Shown here: positions 31,101 through 44,330 of the stretch, piece after piece
How positions within the stretch are numbered: position 1 is the stretch's first letter
Layout of the letters: each line of letters starts with the position of its first letter
Assembly: GCA_011947345.1 (NCBI GenBank)
Contig: JAAVTG010000222.1
Location: 1 to 64,000 of the forward strand
Origin: Phytophthora quininea
Taxonomy: Eukaryota > Oomycota > Peronosporomycetes > Peronosporales > Peronosporaceae
Length of the DNA stretch: 64,000 nucleotides
Direction: 5' to 3'
Notes under the pieces: model-generated
Seen by the model: the letters and a program-made list of their open reading frames with translations, nothing else
Databases searched by the model: none
Told to the model about the DNA's origin: nothing
Position numbers and translations under genes: made by a program

Positions 31101-34100
31101 TCGAACGATTCAATATTAACGTAACAGTCCGCACGTCAATTTTGCCACTGGATGCAACGCTGACACGATTTTACGTTCACGCGGACCTCCCTGCATTAAC
31201 TTTCAATCTGTCACGTGAGAAGTACTTTCAATTACTGGCATTGGCAGATAGATTTACAGTAGTAAGTGCTGAAGTGCCAAAAACATCAAGGAAATTCCCT
31301 GGTGGTACGTATGGCGATGCGTATGGAACCGATGATCTGGGAATGCCAAATTCTGACGACAGGTACGAAGCTATGAGGAGGGGCAGTTTTCTCAGCACTT
31401 CAACTCTTAAGAAGTTCATGTTAAATGACACTGAAGATACTGGCGAATCTTCAGCAAACGACGCCGTTCCTGACGATGCGGGGATTCGGACGGAAATTCC
31501 AGTGTAGAGAGCGATGACACATGGTTTAGCATAACGAGTGGAAACCTGGATGCGAGCGCTTCTACGTTGAGTGATGATGGTGTTGGCGGACGTGAGCGCA
31601 GCCTTTCGTTATCAGAATTATTGGGGCCAACTGCTCCAGAGGACACGGCGAACATGACTGTACCCCCGAGGGCAGAGAAGAGAGCTAGAAAGAGAGCTCG
31701 TCCTAACGCCTACGGTCGTACTACGAAGTTACTCGACCGAAGGTTAATGGTATGCTCTTTCACGGTTCCTGTAATATCTGTGCAGTTTAAGAAGCCACGT
31801 TCTTCCGCTGTAACTTCGTATGCCTCCTATCGATACGATACTAGTGATTTCGACGATGATCCTGCGGATAATGGCACGATTTTGGTAAAATTGCAAGGCT
31901 TTCGGATTCGAGTGGGGCAGAAAACGTTGTCGACGCAAGTGAACGTAAGCTTGATGTCGCTTGAAGTCGAAGATTTTCTTGATGCGAGTGGACGGTCGAC
32001 GCAGTATTTAATGTTCTCGTGTCCGACAATTGCCGCTCCGTTTTCTATAAAAGCTCCGTTGCGTCGTGGCGAAAGGTTTCCTGGTTATCTTGCCCCGCGA
32101 CGGCGACAACGAGAACGGATTATTTCATTCCAACCCGGCAAATCAGCGTCAGCCACAGCGCCAGAAACATTACTGGAACTAGGTTTCAGTTCTCTGAACG
32201 ACCAAAAGACCGGCAGGGAAGTTTTGCGCGATGTGGATGTCCAACTGGGATCGGTGCAGTTCAACTTTGATCAGTCATACGTCTGCTCATTGTTAGAGTT
32301 GTTTGAAGAATCTTCAACGCAATTAGCTTTGGTACCTGTGCCAACGAGTGGGGAGACTTCTTTGGCGACCGGCCTTGACGGCGGTCCCCTCCGTTTGAAC
32401 TCACACCTTCCATTAAGCAAGAGTACTCGATGCCCTCAAGCCTAACGGAATCTGTGCGGGCAGACTTGGAGCGGGCGAGAAAAAGCTTCCTTGAGCAAGG
32501 CCCAACATCTGCAGAACCTGATTCACTTGGTGAAGATGCAAGCGAGCTGGTCCCAGTGACGTTGAAACTTGCTGTCAGATTACACTCCATTTCTGTATGT
32601 TTTTCTGATCGAGGTGAATCGGTGGCTTCGGTGGCGATTCTTAACTCCCAAGTTCAACTGGGTACAACAACTACAAGGCAATTGAATACCAATGCTTCTG
32701 TAAGAGATATTAAGCTGTTCGATTTATCTTCCAAGAAGAACCAAGACAACGGCTTGGGAATCAGTGGTGCAGAAGGACGGAGGTCTGAGACCTCTCCTTC
32801 GGATTTCATCGAGATCTTTGGGTTAGAGACATCCAATATTTTCTCGATGGAAGACACGGTCAATATTGTGAGCCTCGAATGCTCAGTGTTCACGGACGCC
32901 GAGCTAAGATCACACAGCAGTGAACATGAAAAGAATGCGCAAGGCCAAGACAAAAAGTCCACCCTTAGTGTTTGTGTTCAACCGATTCGTTTGCTGGCTC
33001 AACCTGAATTCGTGGATAGCATTGCGAATTATGCTGTTGACGGCCCATTAAGAACTCATTTTATGTCCAAGTTTTCGGCTAGAAGTGACGGTGACGTGAG
33101 AAGAGGGCGTACGCGCTCAGGCTCTTCAGGCCCCGAATTTCAACTCGCACCGAGATCGTCCCCGATTACAGACAGACCCCCGAAAGTTCAACGCCATTTT
33201 TGATGCCGTGGATACGTCGAACAGAGGTTTTGGTATAGTTGAGAAAACGGCGGAAAAAAGCGACGATAGCCTACCGCCTTCCATGGATGACCCCACTGGC
33301 AGTGGAGGGTTTGACTTGTCAGGCTTACTCGACAAGTTTGACTTGGATGTTAAATTCTTCCACCCCTGCATAGTTCTACCATCCACGTCATTGAAGGATA
33401 TACGCGTTTCGTTGCAGTCTCAGCCGACTCGGGGAATCGTTCTTGACTTTGGAACCATATCAATTGAGTTGAGAGGCGAAACAAGTGAAGCAGAATTGCC
33501 AGTAAAACCAGCAACCACATCACACCGAGGTATTGTGACTGTTGAAAAGCTGCAGGTTTCTTCCTTAGCAGACCAAACTGCAATTCTTGATCAAACAGGC
33601 TTTCAAGTGCGATGCAAAATCGCGCGTGTGATCACTGACGGAGAAAATGACACCAGCGATGTGCCGGATATCGATGTCGACGTGGAAATTCATCCCATTT
33701 GTTTCAATATTAGCGAGACAAACGTGTGCTTGGCACTTGAAGTCTTTTATAAGGCAATAACTCCCATGCTAGACACGGTCCAAGGAGTCATGCAGCACAC
33801 CGATCTTTTCGAGGAGGCATCTGTGTCAGACTGTGCTAACGTGGAGGGGCTGTTATAGCCAACAAATCACGCTCTGCAGTCACTGCTCAGGCTCAGTGGG
33901 GACGGATCCTGATCCATTTCCTTTTGGAGGAATTCAAAATTGCATTTACGTCGTATTCAGAAGCACCGCATCAATTCGAAACATGGATGAAAGGCACTAT
34001 CGATATTCCCGATGAGATATCTTCGCGCGAGAGCAGTGGTGGGGCTTCATCTGCAACCCAGGGTCGATCGTATCCTCAACATTTTATGGGTAGGCGTGGA

Positions 34101-37100
34101 AGCTTCCCTAGTGAGATTCCTTGCTGTGTTATTGGTGAAATGGCTTTGGCTGCTCTTGAAGTTGAGGTTTTACTGCCTTTGACGGACAGTGAGGGGCCGT
34201 TACAGTGTGACTTCACGTTAAAGGAGGTCACCATCCGAGACAAAATTGCTGATTCTTCGGTAAGAAGCGAGATATAAGGCTGTTGTCGTTCATTTCGCTA
34301 ACATTTTGTTGTTAATGGCCAGGAATTTCTGACGCAAATGTTTGGACCTGTTCCTGGAGTCATGGAGAATACAGAACCACGTGCATCAACGACATCAGAC
34401 GACTCGTCGTTTTCTTTCGTAGAAGAAGTAGTACCGCCACTACCGCGGTCAGCAACACCGTCGAGGTTGGACACCTCATCGCAATTGAGCGGACAATTTA
34501 TAAGCAACCAAACTAGCATCGCCAATGATGGACGCCCGGTCATTCTGAACTCGCTTGACTTGTTCGTGTCGTCTGCACGACTTACCCTGCTACCAAGGAC
34601 AATACTTCGACTGGAGCATTTCGCACTGGACGTGTTTTTGGCGGCAAGTAGAAAGGTCAATGAGTTGGAAGCTCAACGTGATGAGGCTGATGTGAATAAT
34701 CCTCCTGGAGTTGAAAACGGTGGGTATGGTGACGGGCTGATTGAATCAGATGATATTCAAGGTGATCGTCAGGAGACTCGATTTGCTGTACCTCCACTGC
34801 GACCAAGGTCTGACAGCATATCGGAGTCATTAAAAGATGATCTCAATGCCGTTCGATCGGCCTTTATGTCTCCTCTGCAACGGATGCTAAGTACAACCAG
34901 CGCGAAAGAAGGAAGAGCTCCCGGAAGCTTTACGTCTCGAATCATAGCAGAAGAAACTGGAAGCGGGACCTCTGAAGCCCAACGAAGCAGGGATGCGTTA
35001 TCTTCCAAAGACATCAGGCAGCGTCTCACTATACCGCAGTGGAAAGTTGACGCTCGTTTCACAAATCTGCAGATGTGGTTGGTATCAACGGATCGCAAGG
35101 CTGATGTGGCTGGATGCGTGTTATCCACACAACTTGCCACTAAGTTTAACAGTGCGCTTTATGGACCTCCAGCGTCTGCCTTTTCTGAATGCTGTGATCT
35201 AATTACCGCGTCTGCAAGATTGAGCAAGGTAGAGGTGCTTGTGGGCTCTCCGATGAATGGCGACAAACGTGTACATACTTCTGAACTACACAAGCCTGTT
35301 CTTCACACAGGGACGCTCGTTGAGGATTTTGAGATCGACATTCAATTAATGCTCCGTCAATATTTCCGTCCTGCTGTCGTCGAATCCTTCGATGCAGAGA
35401 GCAGTGATGACAAGAGAGACGACACTAGCGACTCAAATGGTGCGAACGCCGAAGGAAGTGGAGACGATGATCGTGGGGATCGTCCAAGAACGCCTCGCGT
35501 AACTTCCCGAGTGACAGCTCAGGGACAGATTTACCAGAATTGTTTCTTCGCGATGTTCCATCAGAGTGGGAGGAGTGGATTGTTAGCGAGCCAACGGTGC
35601 GCGTCAACCAAATTATTTCGCATGTCTCCTATCGCGATTTGCCGGTATTATTAAAGGTATCCGCCAGCCTCTCGAGTATGTTTGGTGCTGAGCAAAAATT
35701 CGCGATGCGTTTGTTGCGCGATTGAAAGCAGCAGCGGATGACCTGGACTGGTCAGATCTGCCTGATGCTTCTGGGGACTATTCCGAGTACGCTCATTACT
35801 TCGCTTCTGGTGAAGAAGACAACGATGCCCTTCCGCCGGGGCAAAATGATTATGTTTCTCCTCAGCATGACGTTCTAACACGTGCATCGTTCCTCGCCAG
35901 CGGTATCCAATTCCGTCTGATCGACAACATTGTAGACCAGGAGTCGCCAGTGGTGGAATTCGATTCAAAAGCGCTTGAAATCCTTCTAAGATCAGAGTCA
36001 AACTCTATGGTGGAGATCACGGCAAAATGCAGAGCCGAGGCTATGTATCAAAACTTGCGACTAGTGACGATGGAGCCGCTTATTGAGCCTTGGAGTATCA
36101 ACGTGACTCTTTCGCAGCGACAGGCGCGACAAATTGACTTGGATGATCGTGAGCCACAGCCAGTGTCTCCTTGGAAGCTGGATATTTCGTCTGATGTGTT
36201 CCTCCAATTAAACTTGACAGATGCCTTTATTGCCAACCTTGTTGCAGCTGACCGAGCTTGGCGATGGGTCGTAAATGCTGGCGGGGATTCGCGTGAAATG
36301 ACAGAATACTCTACGTATTGGATCCGCAATAACACTGGGATGCCGCTTCGGTATTGGGGCACTTCTTACACGGAGCATTGTCTTGATCCTGGTCGAGAAG
36401 AGCCACTTCGCTTTAACAGTGAGCATGCGGGGCACGGCAATCAAGAAGATACATCGCGCAGTGGGAATCGACGAAAAACATACGTTCAAGATAGACAGCT
36501 ATTCATTGCTGTTGAGGAAGAATATCCGAGTGATAGCCTGTCAAACGTTCCGAGGAGGTGGCAAAGTGAAGCATCAATTCCAGTTGACCAAGTTGATTCG
36601 CGAATGTACGCGCTAGTGGACTTTGAAGCTGACGTTTCGTCTACTCGGATGAGAAAATGCGAGTGCGTGATTGACGTGCTTGTAGAGCGAGGGTGCAAGG
36701 TGTTTGTTGTGCGCTCTACGATGATCCTGGAGAATCAAACGTCCTCCGATCTGGAAGTCGAGTTCGTGCCTCCCCAGAGGCGGACATCGTCTCGCTCGTG
36801 GCGGGGAGTGCCCCAGAGGGCACATTATCCCCGTCTGGAAGAAAATTGTGAAGGCTTCGTCTGTTATTCCAGTTCCGGTGCATATTGTCTCCTCGGGAGA
36901 AGGATACGTAATGGTGCGCCCTCCAGAGATTAGTGGTAAGGACACTGGCGATGATAATGGTGGAGTGCTCCCGAAAGCTTATGCCAAGGAACGGGTGCAT
37001 CTCCCCTCTTTGACCGCGGAAGTTCCTCAGCTAATGAGGATTTGACGAGCATGGAGTCCAACGATCCCGGCCAGGCGCAGTGCACTATCAAGTTTCGCCG

Positions 37101-40100
37101 TCTATACAGTGACCGCCCTGTCAGACCCTTCATGATGCATGCGTGTCTGTCAAGTGCGAGCACTGCCTTGTATCACCGGACTCTGTCTTTCCACCCGCCG
37201 CTTATTGTCCACAATTTAACCGCTGGTCCGCTAGACTTTTGCTTAGCCACACCAAGCGACTGGTCTCCAGCAGTGGATGCTGTGACGTTGACAAATGCTG
37301 GCATGAATGCGGGCTGGGAAACGCGCGAACAGCGGCTTCGTGAACGAGGAACAATTAATGTTGCAGACTCACTTATTTGGCACTTGTCAAGTGATGAGAC
37401 CCCTCTGGAACTTAGTGTTAGAATGAAAGGCTTCGACTGGAGTGAACCTCTCGAGCTACAGGAAGATTTAGGCGACATGGTGCGGATCAAGATGAAGGAC
37501 CTTGTTAGTGACGCGTTCCTTTACGTCACTGCTGAAATTCGGATGAGTAAGGGACATTGTCGAGAACTGTTCCTCTACGTGCCGTACTGGATTGTGAACT
37601 TGACGGGCCTCAAACTTGAGGTTGAGTATGACGAAGAGCGAATGGGGCACGAGCATGCGACGACGTACGTACCCAGTGCTGTTGATGCCTGCTCGATAAA
37701 CTTGCTAACGCTGCACGTTAATTCTGTTGTGATAACAGATTGCTCGCTGGACAAAAACGACTTGACCGTGATGAACTCCTGCATAAAGAAAACCAGCGTG
37801 CCAAGAATCGTCGAGAGCGTAATCCTCATCTTCTCTATCCTATTTCAGCTGAAGAAGCGGAGGGCGATGCAGACGAAAGTACTCGATTACCAAGTACTTC
37901 GCTTCGTCGTACTTCTTCAGACCAGCGAGAAACAGAAAGAAAACGACGTCATCCCCGACTTTTACCAAGTGTGCCGCCAGTCAAAGGTTTGCTGGATCTA
38001 CTTCCAAAAACCGTCGAGTATGATCCTCGAAGTCTAGGGCAGTTGGAGGTCCTGCAAGCTTGTCATTCGAATTACCGGCTAGATCGAGGGTGCGTTCGCC
38101 TACGGGTAAGCAACGACGGGAACCTGCGGCTTTAGACGAGAGAGGAGAGTGCGCAACGGAAATGGTCCGATCCATTTGTACTAGATCAAGCTGGTACGAT
38201 CGGAGAGATCGAAGCAGATGACTTCGGCGCGAACCGGAAGTTTAGTGTCGGCTACTCGATCATCCCTGCAAAGGGTCAATACTCGCGAACGAAGGTGATT
38301 ATGCTGACGCCGAGGTTCATGCTCATCAACACAATGAGTTCCGCTATCGAAGTTTGTCATTCGTCGGCTAAAATGATGACTCCGTCAGTTATTGATCTGG
38401 CCGGTGCGGTTGGATCCATGCCGAATTCGCGAGTGATGTCTCCAGTGAACCCCGTCGTCCACTTAAATGCTGGTGCATTCGCGGATTTCCATTGGACGCT
38501 TCGATTCGCTAAGACGCGTACGATTCGATGTCGCTGTGCAGAGTACGGATGGTCCTGGAGTGGAGCAGTTCCCTTGGGTGAATCGGGTGAATACGCTGTT
38601 CGCATGCGCCACGAGTCCACGCGAGAGAGCAAGCTCGTGCGGGTGACACTCAAGTTGGACTCGTCCTGCGTTTGTGTGTATTTCCGCGAGGAACGGACTA
38701 CTGCTCCGCCTTACCGCGTGGAAAATTACTCACTGGAGACATTGCGTACACACCAACACCGAGTACGTCGAAGTGAGATCTTACTGCCACATCATAGTCT
38801 AGACTACGCGTGGGACGAGCCTACAGAAGAGCGACGACTTGTAGTGGACATGTTGCCTTCAGCTGCAGGGGACAACAGCCGGCCTCTGCGGATCGGTAGC
38901 TTCGACTTGGACAAGATTCAGCAGTACCCAGATGCACTTGGCGGCACACTCGGTATTGAGATTTGTACAGATGGGCCGACTCGAGTGCTCCGATTTACTG
39001 ATACGCGGTTGCGCAAGGAGCAGGTAATGCCTACAAACGCTCAAGTGCCAAATGACATGGGCGCAAGGGCTGAGCTAAGTGAGCGCAGTGGCCTTCAGTT
39101 TCTACGGCGTTTTGTTGTGGCGCCGACTGTACGTGCAGCGCTGCATCTTCAAGGTGTTGGTATTTCGATCGTTGATGATGCCCCGAAGGAGTTGATATAC
39201 GTCTCTGTCTCAGGTATCTCCTTGGAAGTGCTTGTAAGTGAAGACGACCGTGTCGACAACTCTGCATCGATTGCTGGGAGTGCCGCTGCATTATCGCGGC
39301 TCGAACGAGAAACACGTCCCCGAATCATTGCTTGCTGCCTTGAGGTGAATGACGTCCAAGTGGATAACCAACTTCAAATGACGCCTTACCCTGTGCTACT
39401 TCGTTTCTCGAACCCAAGCGGCAGATCACGGACTGTGAATGGCCAGACGGTAAACATCCCAGTGTTACAAGTAAACCTCGTTAAGCACGATGAGTACGCG
39501 GGTATTGAGTTTATCCGGCACTTTAGCGTCAGCGTTCTGCCAGTACATGTCAGAGTGGATGGCGCGCTCCTGTATCAGATGCTTCCGCTTCTTATGCACG
39601 GGAAAGCCTTTGGCGGTGAGGATAAGAGTGGCGTGACGGCCAAGAAGGCCGCAGTTGTGCTGGTGAATGGCGATGGGGACAACGACGACGTGGCTCGGGC
39701 TGCTCACAGCCATTTGCTGCTTAAGGATTTCAACGCGAGTTTAGAGGTACCGGTGAAGGTCCTCGAGACAGCCCAAAAGATGGCACTACGTCGGCTGGCC
39801 CAACTACTGGCCCTACCACGCCCACGGCAAAATTTATTGCACGACGGAGCAGCAGCCAGAGACAACCCATAAGTCCCAACAAGAACCAGCACACGGCGTT
39901 AGCTGCAGAGATCCAACGATACACTGCTACCAAGTACGGAACTCTCGGTGCTATGGCTTCAAAGGACGAGCAGAAAAAGCTCTACTTTGAAGAGTTCCAC
40001 ATCGATCCGATCCGAGCAACCGTCAGCTTTTCGTTCGGCGATAGTGCAGGCGCCATTATGGAAGGAAACTTGTCGTCGCTGTCTCATGCAGCAGCCTTGA

Positions 40101-41545
40101 CAGACCCATCGTCATCGCGAGAATCGTCTGTGATTACGGTTGGTCCATTAAGGCTTATTCTGAACGCCATCGGTACCAGTCTGACGAAAATCGCGAATGC
40201 TCCGTTCCAGTTAAAGGCGCTGCATATTCACAACTCGTTTGTGCAGCCAGACGCTCTAGCTACTCGGTTGGTGTCACACTATCAAAGTGAAGCACTTCGG
40301 CAAGCGTATGTGATTCTGGGCAGTGTCGATGTGCTTGGAAATCCAATGATCGCGTGGAAGAATCTACGTAGTGGTTTCCAGGACTTCCTTTCTGAGCCAG
40401 CACATGGACTCTCTCAGCGAAGTCCTCAGGCGTTTGCGTTCGGTGTTGGTCGCGGATCACTATCGCTCGTACGGGCTTCCGTCTACACATTCCTAGATTT
40501 CAACACACGTATCCTCACAGCCTTTTCACTTGGGCTTTCGGAGGCGTGTCTGAAGCTGGATGACTACACTGGGTATCCGGCGACACGGCATATTTTCCAG
40601 GGCTTGGTGCAAGGAGTCTCGGGTATCGTTGTGGCACCCATCCACTCGTTTGAAGTCAACGGCGCTCGCGGGGTCCTTCCTGGCATCTTCGCTGGTGCTA
40701 TTGGAGTGGTGCTTAAGCCGTTGTTTGGTTTCTCACTCGTCACTGCCACCACTGCTGCTACACTTCGGGACGCAGTGGATCCCAACACAAAGGCCTTACT
40801 TGTGCGTGTGCGCCCTCCTAGGCATATTGACCTGCGTACGAGACGTCTTAAGGTGTACTCGTACGTAGAGTCGTTAGGCGAAGAGATTGTCGTCAAGATC
40901 CGTGGCGGTCGCTACCGTACTGATGGATATTTAGGCCATGTCGACCTCAAGAAGTCACCAATGCTTTTGGTGACTCGGAAGCGCATCTTGTTCCTAAACG
41001 TTAAGGGTGCAGCGGCAACACAGACGACCAAGTACGACGTGCAGTGGGAGCTACTTGCCGAGGAGGTCGTCATGGTGGATTGCTCTCGGACTGCAGATGA
41101 GCAGACCGTCACCATCTACTACATGGAAGACGAGTTCCGTGCAGCGAGTGGTGCTGGACGCAGTGCAAATGGCGGTACAAACAGCTCCAGTGCGGTGACT
41201 ACGCGCCGACGGACACCAGGTGTGCCTCGAGGGATGTTCCTGCAAAAGCACGAGGTGGCTCTACCCGATACGAAGGTTCTGTTCGTCCGTGCGATGCTGC
41301 AGCAGCAGGAGCGTTCTCTTTTAACGAAGATGAACAGCTACACAAACGCTGGCGAAGGAAACCCCGTGGCATTATCGAGGTCGACATCTATCGAGCTAGC
41401 TTCGTGGCACCCGAACATGCCGATGGAGTACCCAGTCTTCCGTCTACCTGCGTCGCTGCATCCCACACGCAGCTTTGCCAATCTGGCGCAGACAACGCCG
41501 TCACATGCGCACGGCTACCATCAGCAGCGTGAGAGTTTGAACTAA
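28145..41545 (+). CDS. VPS13: VPS13-family bridge-like lipid transfer protein
   Basis: A ~13.4-kb gene for roughly 4,400 residues. It opens with the chorein domain (MFETLVTGLLTSALGSYID, WSGYVVLQQLEVKPE, GSIELKIPWNRL, VDDVYLLL). Exons 28145-28594, 28653-28748 and 28810 onward are clear; another 63-nt intron lies at 34260-34322. The middle is repeating-beta-groove sequence. WSWSGAVPLGESGEY-type SHR-BD/VAB adaptor repeats occupy ~36.2-39.1 kb. The C-terminus (NPMIAWKNLRSGFQDFL, GVSGIVVAPI, PH-like YLGHVDLKKSPMLLVTRKR) ends QRESLN. VPS13 proteins move bulk lipid at organelle contacts. The frame changes near 29.74, 30.17, 30.60, 31.50, 32.44, 33.20, 33.85, 35.53, 35.71, 36.85, 37.04, 37.74 and 39.87 kb, and an in-frame TAG lies at 38133. 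Every piece is conserved, so I ascribe most breaks to one-base assembly errors or small missed introns. Confidence 0.88.
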
Positions 41546-41594
41546 AACGCAATAGAGACAAATGTGTACATGTTTATCGACGCATCTGTCGGAA

Positions 41595-44151
41595 TTACTC
41601 GTCGTCAGCAGCAAGTGCAGCTACTTCGCTTTCGTGCTTGCGTTGGGCATGCCACATGCCAGCGTAGATGCTGTCAGGGTTCGTTAACAGCTCATCGTGG
41701 GTGCCACGCTCAGCAATAACGCCATGCTGCATAACGATGATTCGATGCGCGTTGCGAATCTGAAGCAAGAAAAAAAACAACGATGAATTCATCAAAAATC
41801 TGCGTTAGCAACAAGAGACACCTTACCGTAGAGAGACGATGTGCAATGACAAGCAGCGTGCGGTTGGCCTTAAGGCGATTAAGTGCTGCCTGAATTTCTT
41901 GTTCCGTCACAGTGTCAAGAGCTGAGGTGGCCTCGTCCAAAATGACGAACGGAGGATCCTTTAGCAGCGTACGAGCGATGGCCACGCGCTGCTTCTCGCC
42001 GCCGGACAGCTTAAGTCCGCGCTCACCGACCTTAGTATTCCACTGCTCAGGCAATCCCATGATGAAGTCGTAAACACGAGCAGCCTTGGCCGCTTCGACG
42101 ACCTGCTCGAAAGAAGCTTCGAGGTTGCCGTACTTGATGTTACGCAGAATCGTATCATTGAACAGCACGGTGTCTTGCGGTACGATGCCAATTGCTCTGC
42201 GAAGAGATTGCTGCGTCACCTTGGAAATGTCATGGTGGTTCACCAAAATCTTACCGGCGCTACACTCGTAGAAGCGGAAAAGCAGGCGCGAAATCGTTGT
42301 TTTGCCGGCGCCAGTCTCACCCACTAGCGCAGTCGTCGTTCCTCGTGGGATAGTGAAGTTCAGATCCTTGACACCCGACGTAGACGGCTGCGACGGTAGT
42401 GAAAGGAGACGTGGCGGAAAAACACGTCGATGCCGTTCTCGATATCGTATTGGCACAAGCCAAGCTGGGTCGCATCGGGTTTATCAACGATATCAGGCTC
42501 CACCGAGAGCAATTCGCTCAGCTTTCTCATGTCCACGACTGAGTTGATAACCATGTTGTAGATGCCTCCCAAGAAGAAAAGCGGCGCGAAGAGATTCGCC
42601 AGGTACACTGAGATGGCAACAAAGGCACCAATATCGATGTTGCGGCCACTGCTGGCGCTCGCTACATGAGGAGCAGCAAGTGCCAATGCACCCAAAACCG
42701 TGACTTGGATCACAATGGCTTGGACCCCATTAAGTACGCCCAGCGACGCCTGTACAGACATCGAATAGCGCTGGTACTTCTCGATGACCTTGGTGTACTC
42801 TTCGACCTCATGGCGCTCGTTGCCAAAGTACTTGATGGTCTCGTAATTCAACAGCGCATCAGTAGCTTTATCGTGGTATTCGTTGTCGTGGCGCATCGAC
42901 GCTTCGCGGTATTTCTTACGCCACAGCGTGATATTGATCGTAAGATACGCGTACACCACGAGACTGGTAAAAGCCACGTAGCTCAAACTCGCCAATTTAA
43001 AGTGCGTCGCGAAGATGACGATGACCACCACAGACTCGGCGAGTGTTGGGATCAGGTAGAGAAAGACGTACGACACGACGCTGTTGGCAGACTCAACGCC
43101 TCGATCCATGGAGCGCAGCACATCGCCGAGTTTCTTCTGCACATGCCAGTCGTACGACAGCGACTGCACGTGTTCGTAGGTAAGTGTGGCCAGCTCAATG
43201 TACGCTGTTTGCTTCACCTTGAGGTAAATGAGCGACTGTAGTTCCTTGAACAGCTTCGACACCAACGTCAGGCCGCTGAAAATCGCAATATCACGAATTG
43301 CCCCGCCGACATCCTGCGACACCAGCGCATTGGTGGCCGACGCCATGAAGAGCGGAGACGCCAAGTTCGCCAACTTGCTTAGAATCAGTACCAGGTAGGT
43401 GCTTCCAGCACGAAACTTGTTGGCAAACCCATGCGGCCAGAAGTATGGCTTGAGAATGTACATCAACTTAACAAACGAAATTCCACGAGGCTTCGGCGGC
43501 TCATTGGGAGAGTCTGCTGCCACTTGTGGCAGCCCCTGGCTCTCCGGGGAGGTGGCGTACGAATCGAGCTCAGAAGAAAGTTCAGATTGGCCACTTCCAG
43601 CACTGTGAAGATCAACGGCAAGGAGTTGGCCACATTAGCGTCCACCAGAGCCTGCTTCTCCTCGTCTAGTCTGGAGATGGCGTCTAACTTGAACGCGTCG
43701 ACCGCCAGTACCACTAGAAACGTCACACAGAAGAGGTAGACCATCCAGGTCACCAGTCGGGCGTCGGGCCATCGCGTGGCCAGCAAGAACAGCACACTCT
43801 TGATGGCTGTGGCCCACACCGGCAGCCCCCAGAAGCGCCACTGCATTTGCTGTACGTCCACTAGCCAGCCCAATTGGGTGAAGGCTCGTCCGCCCAGACT
43901 GAGCCACAGACGACCAATAGGCTGGCGAAGTCCCAGGATAGCAGCAGCAGCAGGCTGAACTGGAAGCACTGCATCTGGCGCTGCGCCGACTTGCGGCGCG
44001 TCTTGCGCATGGGCGAGCCGGTCACGTACGGGTCGTCGTCGTCTGCATCATCGTCTCGCCAGCGAGAGAAGGCGGCGGTCTTGTGCTTGGCGTCCAGCTT
44101 CTCCTTGACGCCGCCCAGCAGCGGGGAGGCCTCGCTCGCCTTCTGTGTCAT
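41595..44151 (-). CDS. ABCB6/HMT1-like half ABC transporter
   Basis: Starts [18 protein letters not shown]. An N-terminal extension has about three to five hydrophobic helices ([35 protein letters not shown]). A six-helix core ([13 protein letters not shown] onward, [10 protein letters not shown]) and one ATPase domain follow: GETGAGKTT (Walker A), [13 protein letters not shown] (Q-loop), [22 protein letters not shown] (Walker B), AHRLST (H-loop). A 67-nt intron (41826-41760) lies right after AHRLST. The extra N-terminal helices with an ATM1-type core fit ABCB6/HMT1 vacuolar or mitochondrial heavy-metal/porphyrin exporters rather than plain ATM1. Frame breaks occur near 43.9 kb and at AAA 43577-43579 and GG 42395-42396, the last two repaired by one base. 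It is tail-to-tail with VPS13, 50 bp apart. Confidence 0.88.
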
Positions 44152-44330
44152 CTCTGGAGCTCGCGGAGATCTTGGCCGATTGGAAAGTGAGGCCGTTGCG
44201 CCTTTGAGTGACCTAATGATTGTCCCTTGTCAGACATAAGTTGAAGTGCTTTTGGATACTTTTGTTTTGCTTTCCTTTTTGCCAACGTTCGATAAATACA
44301 CCTCTGGGCAAAACTTGGCTGTGTCGTGCA

